From an uncultured Gammaproteobacteria bacterium (lineage in GTDB: Bacteria > Pseudomonadota > Gammaproteobacteria > Pseudomonadales > DT-91), in NCBI GenBank assembly GCA_929200485.1, contig CAKMZU010000135.1, positions 1 to 9,177 on the forward strand: DNA of 9,177 bases, read 5' to 3'. Each line of letters opens with the position of its first letter. The first letter of the stretch is position 1. Below the pieces are notes generated by a model that was given only the letters and a program-made list of their open reading frames with translations, did no database searches and was not told the DNA's origin. A program made the translations under genes and the position numbers. This document shows, piece after piece, positions 1 through 7,422 of this stretch.

Positions 1-11
1 TTTAATATCAG

Positions 12-140
12 ATGTTTATGCGAACATACTACTTTTTAACTGATTTTTCTAGGATCAGTGATGCAGATCAAGAGCATCTTACAAAAATTAAACAGCGTTA
101 CCGTAGAGAGTTTAATAAACTAGAAAAAGCCAAGGGCTAA
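12..140 (+). CDS. possible small ORF of 42 codons, unknown
   Basis: The frame opens with ATG at 12 (a second ATG lies at 18), just after an in-frame TAA at 3-5, and ends with TAA at 138-140. The C-terminal half is charged and helix-like, with many Lys, Arg, Gln and Glu (for example QEHLTKIKQRYRREFNKLEK), as in the tail of a coiled-coil or DNA-binding protein. Only 11 bases lie upstream inside the window, so a ribosome binding site cannot be judged. It could be a genuine small protein, the decayed end of a longer gene, or chance. I do not recognise it. Confidence 0.2.
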   Translation: MFMRTYYFLTDFSRISDADQEHLTKIKQRYRREFNKLEKAKG

Positions 141-154
141 CTGAATCGGTAAAG

Positions 155-170
155 GTGGTTGCCAAACCAC
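155..170 (+). terminator. small GC-containing hairpin, weak terminator candidate
   Basis: GTGGTT and AACCAC form a perfect 6-bp stem around a GCCA loop, 14 bases after the stop of the small ORF. The sequence that follows (AGTTATTATC) is only mildly T-rich, so a Rho-independent role is doubtful. Confidence 0.2.
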
Positions 171-265
171 AGTTATTATCAGTATAGAAAGATAGATCCG
201 CCGAGGCTTTAGATGGGGCAGCGAAAACGGTGCTTTGGCTCAACCTCAACCAAAAGATAAAAACT

Positions 266-291
266 AATGGATAGTGACCTTATCCATTTTT
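266..291 (-). terminator. terminator overlapping the recD2 stop codon, potentially bidirectional
   Basis: AATGGATA (266-273) and TATCCATT (281-288) form a perfect 8-bp stem around a 7-base loop. Read on the minus strand, the stem is followed by AGTTTTTATC, a T-rich run in the right place for Rho-independent termination of the helicase operon. Read on the plus strand it is followed by TTT, extending the T run of the stem, so it may also stop transcription from the left. The recD2 stop codon (TAA, 280-282) lies at the stem-loop junction, so the last sense codons form part of the stem. Confidence 0.55.
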
Positions 292-2832
292 CAGCAAATA
301 TTGCAGCCCAGTCTGTCTTTTTTGTTGATCTCGTTGGTGAACAGCCATCGCCATCGCTCGACGCGTTCCTGTCATCACACACAACTTCTTAGCACGAGTA
401 AGCCCAGTATAAATCAGATTCCGATAAAGCATTTTAAAATGCTGACTTAAGACAGGCATAATCACCGCCTCAAATTCACTGCCTTGCGATTTATGAATGG
501 TGATTGCATAGGCTAAATCTAATTCCAGCATGGCTTCTTTCTGGTAGTGAACTTCCCTATCCCCTGGCATAAAAACTACCACACAGCGCATTTCTTGATT
601 ATCAATGTCTGTAATCTGACCTATATCCCCGTTATAGACATTAAGATCATAATTATTTCGGCGGTGAATCACTCGATCACCCACTCTAAACAATCGACCA
701 CCTACAGTAATTTCTACTTTATTACTCATCTTAGGGTTAACTGCTGCCTGAATTTCCTGATTCAGGTTTGTTGCACCTAAAGTGCCACGCGTCATCGGTG
801 TCAAGATTTGTATCTCGGTATGATCACCGTAATATTTGGGTATCCACTCACAATAAAGCTTTTTAACAACATCCAATGCGGATAGTTTGTAATGTAACGA
901 TGACCAAGGGTGAACTTTTTTTAACACTGAGCGGAAGGCATCAATAGCTTTTTCTGATCGCTGAATATCCTCAAGATTAACGTGCTTAAAGGCATCAGGA
1001 ATAACTAAATCGTCTTCATAAGCTGACCGAATGACTTCTTTCGTCCGAAATTCATAGGCTTCATCTTCCAGCACATCAACAGAAATTTCAGAAGCTTCGT
1101 TAGCCACTGCAAATGCATTCCCTTGATGTTCAGTGCTTCCAGCTAACGTTAAAGGCTCCGTTCGCTCCATCTGAAAAGCAAAATAACGTTTAACATTAGC
1201 GATAAAACCAAGCTGCTTTTTGGTGGCTTGATCACTATCTAAAAAAAGACAATCAACTCCTTGCCTCCATAAATCTGGCTGATAAAAAGGTGACGGAATT
1301 TTCGGCACCACTCCTGCATTAATCTTGTGTGCGAATTGAATGATGCTTGAGGTTTTAGCCTGCCTAAAAATTTGCGTCAATCGGAAACACGGCAAAGCTT
1401 CAGAGGAAATAATATCTTTTAATAAGTTACCTGCACCTACCGAGGGCAACTGATCTGCATCGCCTATCCACAAAACCTGACAATTTTTGGGCGTTGCGCG
1501 AAAAAGTGCAGCAGATAAATTAACATCCAGCATGGAACATTCGTCAACAATAATAAAATCAGCCTGCAGAGGATTTTCCTGGTTTTTCTGAAAGCCGTCA
1601 TGTTTCCATTCAAGTAATCGATGCAAGGTTTTTGCCTCTCGACCAATGACTTCGGACATACGTTGCGTGGCTCGCCCTGTAGGTGCTGCAAGCAAGACAC
1701 GCTTACCCATGGCCTCTAACAATTTGACAATCACAAGTGTTGTGGTGGTTTTACCACAACCTGGGCCTCCTGTTAAAACAGCGAATGGATGTGATACCAC
1801 ACCTGCGACGGCTTGTATCTGCTCCTCACTCAATTTAAGGGTATGTTTTTGACAATATCTATTAACCCATTTCAGTACACGCTCACAATCTACATCTAAC
1901 GACCCTTTCATGGCATTTAGGTACTTGGCAACATAATCTTCATCATAATAGAGTGACTTCGAATAATAACAGGTAACCTCTTTATCACCTTCTGGCAAAA
2001 GGCGAAGTTTTAATAGATGCTCTTGCTCCATCATCTCCAATATTGGCAAGAGACGATCATCAACCTCTAATTCCAATAAACTAACGACTTGCTTATATAC
2101 TTGCTGATAAGTGAGGTAACAATGCCCCTCCTCTCGGCTCGCTGCCAATACGTGTTGGATTGCCGCTGTCAACCTTAGCTGACAGTCTTCTTCAAAGCCT
2201 AAACTTAACGCAACCTTATCGGCTGAAAAAAAACCAATACCATAAAAATCCCTGGCAAGTTGATAAGGGCTTTCTTTCACTCGAGCAATGGCTTTATCCC
2301 CATAAAGCTTAAATATTTTAACCGCAAACAATGTGCTAATGCCGTGATCCTGAAGAAACATCATCACATCTCGGATTGCCGTATTCTCTTTCCAAGCCTG
2401 TTTAATTTGAACAAGCTTTTTTTCTGCAATACCCGGCACATCCATTAGCCTTTCTATCTCATGATCAAAAACATCCAAGGTATTCTCTTTGAAATAGCGA
2501 ACGATGGTTTTCGCTGTTTTAGGCCCTATGCCTTTAATCAAGCCTGAACCTATATATTTTTCAATCGATGCTGTCGTAGCCGGTTTTTTCTCAACGGCTT
2601 TTATGGCTCTAAACTGTCGACCAAATTTCGCATTCATCACCCACTGCCCAGTAAACTCCATAGTTGCACCCGCAAAAACTTTGGTCTGGTGAACAATAAC
2701 CGTTTCTTGCTCCGCTTGCCTTGTCAAAGGCTGAACACGGAGCACTGACCAACCATTTTCAGGGTTATGAAAAGTCACCCGATTAACAATGCAAGCGAGT
2801 TTAATAACATCATCATGGGACTGAGCATTCAT
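280..2832 (-). CDS. recD2: RecD2-type ATP-dependent DNA helicase (SF1B, RecD/TraA family)
   Basis: This 850-residue protein has the full RecD2 layout. An N-terminal OB-like domain (about 10-85) is followed by helix-hairpin-helix elements (GIGPKTAKTIV about 101-111, VPGIAEKK about 132-139, YGIGFFSADKVA about 197-208). The motor has Walker A GGPGCGKT with Lys361, Walker B DECSMLD with Asp430/Glu431, FRQA about 489-492, TPMTRG at 678-683, the IHKSQGSEFE motif with Lys781, and GLTRAKK with Arg813. Family members unwind DNA 5' to 3' and, unlike E. coli RecD, work without RecBC. The protein is longer than typical RecD2 (about 700-800 residues) because of roughly 100 extra residues, about 545-648, between the FRQA and TPMTRG motifs. 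The ATG is the only usable start: TAG lies in frame 13 codons upstream. It has no clear Shine-Dalgarno sequence and overlaps the end of a tiny upstream ORF, which suggests translational coupling. It lies 123 bases downstream of the SNF2 gene, probably in the same operon. Confidence 0.93.
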   Translation of the reverse strand: MNAQSHDDVIKLACIVNRVTFHNPENGWSVLRVQPLTRQAEQETVIVHQTKVFAGATMEFTGQWVMNAKFGRQFRAIKAVEKKPATTASIEKYIGSGLIKGIGPKTAKTIVRYFKENTLDVFDHEIERLMDVPGIAEKKLVQIKQAWKENTAIRDVMMFLQDHGISTLFAVKIFKLYGDKAIARVKESPYQLARDFYGIGFFSADKVALSLGFEEDCQLRLTAAIQHVLAASREEGHCYLTYQQVYKQVVSLLELEVDDRLLPILEMMEQEHLLKLRLLPEGDKEVTCYYSKSLYYDEDYVAKYLNAMKGSLDVDCERVLKWVNRYCQKHTLKLSEEQIQAVAGVVSHPFAVLTGGPGCGKTTTTLVIVKLLEAMGKRVLLAAPTGRATQRMSEVIGREAKTLHRLLEWKHDGFQKNQENPLQADFIIVDECSMLDVNLSAALFRATPKNCQVLWIGDADQLPSVGAGNLLKDIISSEALPCFRLTQIFRQAKTSSIIQFAHKINAGVVPKIPSPFYQPDLWRQGVDCLFLDSDQATKKQLGFIANVKRYFAFQMERTEPLTLAGSTEHQGNAFAVANEASEISVDVLEDEAYEFRTKEVIRSAYEDDLVIPDAFKHVNLEDIQRSEKAIDAFRSVLKKVHPWSSLHYKLSALDVVKKLYCEWIPKYYGDHTEIQILTPMTRGTLGATNLNQEIQAAVNPKMSNKVEITVGGRLFRVGDRVIHRRNNYDLNVYNGDIGQITDIDNQEMRCVVVFMPGDREVHYQKEAMLELDLAYAITIHKSQGSEFEAVIMPVLSQHFKMLYRNLIYTGLTRAKKLCVMTGTRRAMAMAVHQRDQQKRQTGLQYLLKNG

Positions 2833-2922
2833 AAAAGCATCATCAACCCGTTTGAGACTTCCGTGACACTAAGATACTAAGTGCCATCAATTTACCTGTT
2901 TTTTCTTGATAGATTTCATCAT
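2829..2922 (-). other. leader of three overlapping mini-ORFs before recD2
   Basis: In the gap between the SNF2 and recD2 genes, three short frames follow each other with touching stops and starts. The first (2922-2887) encodes MMKSIKKKQVN and has a good Shine-Dalgarno-like GAGAGG eight bases upstream. Its TGA shares a base with the ATG of the second (2887-2843, MALSILVSRKSQTG). The TGA of that one shares a base with the ATG of the third (2843-2829, MMLL), whose TGA overlaps the recD2 ATG. The last link is the classic ATGA coupling arrangement. The peptides are probably not functional in themselves. The arrangement could hand ribosomes on to recD2, which lacks its own clear ribosome binding site. 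Chance is possible at this scale. Confidence 0.35.
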
Positions 2923-2955
2923 TATTCCAGCCTCTCGCCCCAGCTTATTATTCAA

Positions 2956-5900
2956 CTAAAATCCCTTAATGAGGTTCACCATATCATCCAATGAGATTTT
3001 GCCACTCATTTCCGTACCTTCCAGTAAATTAGACGCTAAATCGCGTTTTTCAGTATGCATGTCAACAATTTTGGCCTCAATAGTATCACTGGTAACTAAC
3101 CGATAAATCGTTACTGGGCGTTTCTGTCCCATTCGGTGCGCACGATCCGATGCTTGATCCTCAACCGCTGGGTTCCACCAAGGATCCATATGAATCACAT
3201 AATCAGCAGCGGTCAAATTCAAACCTGAGCCACCTGCTTTAAGGCTTATCAAGAATACATCGCCTTCACCTGATTGAAAGGCATCCACCGCTTTTTGCCG
3301 TTTTTTAGCCGGCGTACTGCCATCTAAATACTGATAGCCGATGCCACGGTCATCCAGATAGGCCTTGATAATTTTCAAGTGGTCAACAAACTGACTAAAG
3401 ACTAACGCTTTATGTTTGTTTTCCAGCAACTCATCAAGTGTTTCGGCAAAGACAGCGAGCTTTGCACTACTTATCTGGCTATCTGGCATCACCAATTGCG
3501 GGTGGCAACAGGCGCGACGTAGCCGCATGATTTCTGCCAGCATTTTAATGCGTTGTTGCCCAGGCTTTTCACTTTTAGAATCAGTAATATTTTTTAGCGC
3601 ATTGCGACGAACGGCTTCATAAAACGCTTTTTCTTCTTTGCTTTGCTCGACATGCAAAGTGATTTCTGTACGCGCAGGCAATTCGGTTAACACCTCAGAC
3701 TTTAGTCGCCTAAGAATAAAAGGCTGGATTAGTTGCTTGAGCTGTAAACGTACCTGATGATTCTTTTCGCTTTCGATCGGCGATGCAAAACGCTGGTTAA
3801 ACTGCTCTAACGAACCGAGCAACCCCGGATTGATAAAATGAAAGAGATTCCATAATTCACCGAGATGATTTTCTATCGGCGTACCTGTTGCAATCATTTT
3901 AAAATCGCCGTCAAGCGCCATCGCTGCTTTTGAGCGTTTGGTTTGCGGGTTCTTAATGGCCTGCGCTTCATCAGCCACAATGGTATGCCATTTGACTGCC
4001 TTGAGTTTTTCGCCTTGCGTTTGCAGTAAACCATAACTGCAAATAATCAGATCGAATGCACCTGCGCTATTGAGCATTTTTTCCCGATCACCCCGCCCAA
4101 AGGTTTTGACGTTTAAGGTCGGCGCAAAACGCATCGCCTCCTCCGCCCAGTTAAAACAGACAGATGTCGGTGCCATGACAAGTGTTGGCCCACCCTTGGC
4201 TCTGGATAGAATTAACGCCAGCGATTGCAGGGTTTTACCCAGCCCCATATCGTCAGCAAGGCAAGCCCCTGCGCCCCAATGTGCCAATCGCGTCAACCAT
4301 TCAAATCCTTCTTGCTGATAGCTTCGAAGTTCCGCCTGTAGGGTTGAAGGTACTTCTGGTGTTAATTGATAGGCCTCTTCCAGTTTTTTCTTTTGCTCCG
4401 TCCAAGGTTTAGACGACTTCACTTTCATGTCAGCGGTAATATCATCCAGCGCAGGACTCGCCAAGGCATGAAAACGGCCATTATCGGTTAGCTTGGTCAT
4501 GGCACTTAAGCGTTTTTGAAGATCTTCCGTTAGCGCAATAAACTCACCCTCTTTAAGCTGCACAAAACGCCCTGGCGATTGCTGCACAAGTTCCATCACG
4601 TTTTGCAGCGACAAGACTTCGCCTTCACCAATATCCAACTGGCCATCCAATGAAAACCAATCGCGCTGCCGACGGATGGAAACTTGCATTTGCTCTGCAC
4701 TTTTGGTGTTTCGAAGCTTTATTGGACTGCCCTTGGGCCAATGCAAATCCATATCAAGCGACGTTTGCTGTGCCTGCTGTAACTCCTGCAAGACCGTCAG
4801 CGCCTGCTCAGGTTCTTCCAAATACCATTCATTGCCCTGATCCGATAGGTAATCGCTATTATCAACAAGGCTTCCACATTGCTGAACCAGCTCATTAAAT
4901 CGCTTTTTTTCTTCATCTACATGACGATGCGTTTGATATTTTTTTCCTTCAATATCAGCAAAAACCAACTCACGCCCAACGCCTGGCATAAACAGCTGTC
5001 CAGCCTCGCCAAAAGGTTGGCTGTAACAACCCACCTTTAACCCTTGCTGAAAGGGCTGTAAATGAATCTGCAATCGATCGTTAGGTTCCAGAGTTTCTGC
5101 TCCAGTATCCAGCCCCTCAATGTCAGAATGAATGGTGAGAAGCGGCGCAATAGCAGACAAACTCTGCAATACTTTTTCTTCTGCATCGACAGGCACTGTC
5201 AGCCCCTTTTCACCTATGATACCCGCAATGGTGATGTGCTGCTGATTAAAGGTTGTCAGATGAACCTGATATTCATTGTATTTATGAACATGAATTTCAT
5301 CGTCACCACCATGGTGTGGGTAAGGCGTCAACTCAATTAACAAATTGCTGCCTTTTTTTTGCAACTGCAACTCAGGCTCGGCCTTTATCAGTGTCACAGG
5401 ATGCGATAAATCATGCGACCAATAAACATGGGGATGCCCCACGGCAGCTAACAAACTTTCCTTACGTGGCAGCGCATAAGTCGTGTTGCGATAATAACCG
5501 TACTCGACTTCCATTCTGATCGTTGCACAGATTTGCTTGTCCTCTGGAGTGAGATAATCAATCTGCTCATCTGTGCCCATGAGTCGCTTCAATGCCACAG
5601 CACGCCCTTTGCTCCACGTGCCACTTTTGGTGAGTTTCTGTTCGCGGGGTTCCATTACAAAATATTGTTTTGTTCGCTCTTCCAGTATCCAAACCAATCG
5701 TTGCTGAGACTGCACAGCTGGATTACCCTTATTATCATCTCCAGGCGCAAGCAATGCCAACTCTGATAACGCACGCTCCCAAGGCGCTACGGTTTTGATG
5801 AGGGAGGATATCACAGGCGAGTATTCTTGCTCTCGCGAAGTGTCAACAACCTTTTCACCTTGAGAAAAAATATCCACAGTTTTATTTTTTCCTGTATTTT

Positions 5901-7140
5901 TTTTCAAATCACTCAAAAGCACTTCTGCCTCACGGCTACACCAGTGATAACCTTCTTTTGCAGCAATAAGTGCCGAATCACTCAGTTGTTTTACGTATTT
6001 TGAATCTAGATTTATCCCTTGCCACTTAAGACACGCACAATAAATCAGTATGACATAGGGTTCATCATCCTCTATTTCTTCTCTTCCCCAGAGTAAAAGC
6101 AAAGCTTCTGCATCTGGCTTTGATTTATTCAAGCGATAAAGCTCAATGAGCTCATGAATAACGATAATTTCCGTCAGCACTTCATTCTCTTTGATATATT
6201 TACAATGCTTGCCAAGCTCTTCCAGGCTCTTTGCCGAACCATTTTTCAGCAACGCCAGAGAATAAAACACGCTGGCCCATCCAACTAGGCTTGCAGAACG
6301 CTTTCGTGTAATTTTTCGTTTCACCGCTACGGCTTGAGCAAAGTGCGCTATGGCTGAATCATTATCCTGCTTAAGAAAGTCATACCAACCGCGCAACGCA
6401 TGGGTTTTTTCATGGTTATCATGCTCAAGCGATGAGAAATCAGGAGATTCGCCTGCCAATAATTGATATTCAATGACCGCATGATGGAAAGCAGGTTGAT
6501 TAAAATATCCCTCCGCCTGCTGCTCCTGTAACCCTTGAATCAAGCCTTGCGTGCTTTTCATCAACATGATGCTTTCATTTATTGTAGGGATAATTGTCTG
6601 TATCTGAATACTCAAGGGTTTTTCTCTTAGCCATGCAAAATTAATGGGTAAGACAATATCTCTAAATGGTCTCAACTCCTCGACAGGAACAGGCTCCATC
6701 GGTGTTTGCATTCCTAATGCGCCCCAAGCGGATTCTTCTTGATCAAGATAAATATCTTCTCTGAACTTACGAAAATTTTCTTTAGGGTCGCCATAGCGAT
6801 GATATTTTGGCACGGGAATAATTTTGTTTGTCGCATCTACTACGGTTTTAAATACGTCTTTGTCACCAAAGGTTTGCGTAATATACTCAACGACTTCAGG
6901 TGCACATTGCAATTGATTGTTTGGATAGTGCAACAGGCCTGACTCAATCAATGTTTCTCGACCCGATTTTGTTAATTTTAACGCTTTATTTTTTTCATCT
7001 ACCCAGCCTAACGCCTTAAGAATTGCATTTAAATGGCTTATTTGAACGGGTTGGTAAATTACTGACAGCACATAAAGCATACGTTTATCGCTATCGTCTA
7101 ATTCATCATATTTTTTTGGCAGTGCCCGATATTTACTCAT
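2956..7140 (-). CDS. large SNF2-family DNA-dependent ATPase with winged-helix-like and TPR-like N-terminal region
   Basis: The protein has 1394 residues from the ATG at 7140; a GTG at 7176 in the same frame would add 12. Neither start has a clear Shine-Dalgarno sequence, and ATG is preferred for codon type only. Residues about 10-95 are predicted-helical and winged-helix-like (ending in a LTKSGRETLIESGLL segment). About 245-410 are helical with at least one TPR-like unit (GWYDFLKQDNDSAIAHFAQA). A Lys/Thr/Asn-rich linker near 413-435 leads to a long region of unassigned function. The SNF2 motor fills the C-terminal third: DDMGLGKT with Lys969, DEAQ with Asp1057, ATGTPIENHLGELW about 1085, the helicase C domain with LVFSQF about 1245, GGSGLNLT, and SDRAHRMGQ with Arg1333 and Arg1336. 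All core motifs are intact, so an active ATPase that translocates on duplex DNA and remodels nucleoprotein is expected. No SWIM zinc-finger cysteines and no nuclease domain were seen. It is first in the operon with recD2. Confidence 0.92.
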   Translation of the reverse strand: MSKYRALPKKYDELDDSDKRMLYVLSVIYQPVQISHLNAILKALGWVDEKNKALKLTKSGRETLIESGLLHYPNNQLQCAPEVVEYITQTFGDKDVFKTVVDATNKIIPVPKYHRYGDPKENFRKFREDIYLDQEESAWGALGMQTPMEPVPVEELRPFRDIVLPINFAWLREKPLSIQIQTIIPTINESIMLMKSTQGLIQGLQEQQAEGYFNQPAFHHAVIEYQLLAGESPDFSSLEHDNHEKTHALRGWYDFLKQDNDSAIAHFAQAVAVKRKITRKRSASLVGWASVFYSLALLKNGSAKSLEELGKHCKYIKENEVLTEIIVIHELIELYRLNKSKPDAEALLLLWGREEIEDDEPYVILIYCACLKWQGINLDSKYVKQLSDSALIAAKEGYHWCSREAEVLLSDLKKNTGKNKTVDIFSQGEKVVDTSREQEYSPVISSLIKTVAPWERALSELALLAPGDDNKGNPAVQSQQRLVWILEERTKQYFVMEPREQKLTKSGTWSKGRAVALKRLMGTDEQIDYLTPEDKQICATIRMEVEYGYYRNTTYALPRKESLLAAVGHPHVYWSHDLSHPVTLIKAEPELQLQKKGSNLLIELTPYPHHGGDDEIHVHKYNEYQVHLTTFNQQHITIAGIIGEKGLTVPVDAEEKVLQSLSAIAPLLTIHSDIEGLDTGAETLEPNDRLQIHLQPFQQGLKVGCYSQPFGEAGQLFMPGVGRELVFADIEGKKYQTHRHVDEEKKRFNELVQQCGSLVDNSDYLSDQGNEWYLEEPEQALTVLQELQQAQQTSLDMDLHWPKGSPIKLRNTKSAEQMQVSIRRQRDWFSLDGQLDIGEGEVLSLQNVMELVQQSPGRFVQLKEGEFIALTEDLQKRLSAMTKLTDNGRFHALASPALDDITADMKVKSSKPWTEQKKKLEEAYQLTPEVPSTLQAELRSYQQEGFEWLTRLAHWGAGACLADDMGLGKTLQSLALILSRAKGGPTLVMAPTSVCFNWAEEAMRFAPTLNVKTFGRGDREKMLNSAGAFDLIICSYGLLQTQGEKLKAVKWHTIVADEAQAIKNPQTKRSKAAMALDGDFKMIATGTPIENHLGELWNLFHFINPGLLGSLEQFNQRFASPIESEKNHQVRLQLKQLIQPFILRRLKSEVLTELPARTEITLHVEQSKEEKAFYEAVRRNALKNITDSKSEKPGQQRIKMLAEIMRLRRACCHPQLVMPDSQISSAKLAVFAETLDELLENKHKALVFSQFVDHLKIIKAYLDDRGIGYQYLDGSTPAKKRQKAVDAFQSGEGDVFLISLKAGGSGLNLTAADYVIHMDPWWNPAVEDQASDRAHRMGQKRPVTIYRLVTSDTIEAKIVDMHTEKRDLASNLLEGTEMSGKISLDDMVNLIKGF

Positions 7141-7422
7141 ATTAAAATTTACTAGATTACCTGACTGGAAGACCACTAAAGTGCAATACCATCAAGATCA
7201 AAAGATCACTCAATAAACCCAAGAACATCCTCACCACCAAAACAGTCAGCGCTTTGATGTAAAACAATGGATTTCGATAATAAAATCCTCTATTGTGCGA
7301 CGGAAAGCAATGGAAAAGCAAAATTTATTGATTCTTGTAAATGTTAATTGCAGACATAACGATTAGCGTTTAGAAGGCTTTTTCCTGATTAAATTCACCG
7401 TGAGTCAACATTATCCTCTCTT
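7141..7422. promoter_or_regulatory. divergent intergenic region with presumed promoters both ways
   Basis: The 282 bases between the SNF2 start and the divergent 327-codon gene hold no ORF worth calling. Transcription must start here for both units, but no strong sigma70 -35/-10 pair is evident in either direction. The element GATCAAAAGATC (7196-7207) is a perfect 4-bp inverted repeat with a further TGATC-like copy beside it, 56 bases upstream of the SNF2 ATG, and could be an operator. Divergence suggests that the two units are regulated together. Confidence 0.35.

Noticed and set aside
188..274. Open plus-strand stretch with a coding-like look (AEALDGAAKTVLWLNLNQ) left of recD2
   Set aside because: It is preceded directly by an in-frame TAG and has no start codon in frame, so it is at most a remnant.
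547..5766. Numerous plus-strand frames of 60-90 codons opposite recD2 and the SNF2 gene
   Set aside because: They lie wholly inside long minus-strand genes with intact motifs, show no family resemblance, and are typical antisense shadows.
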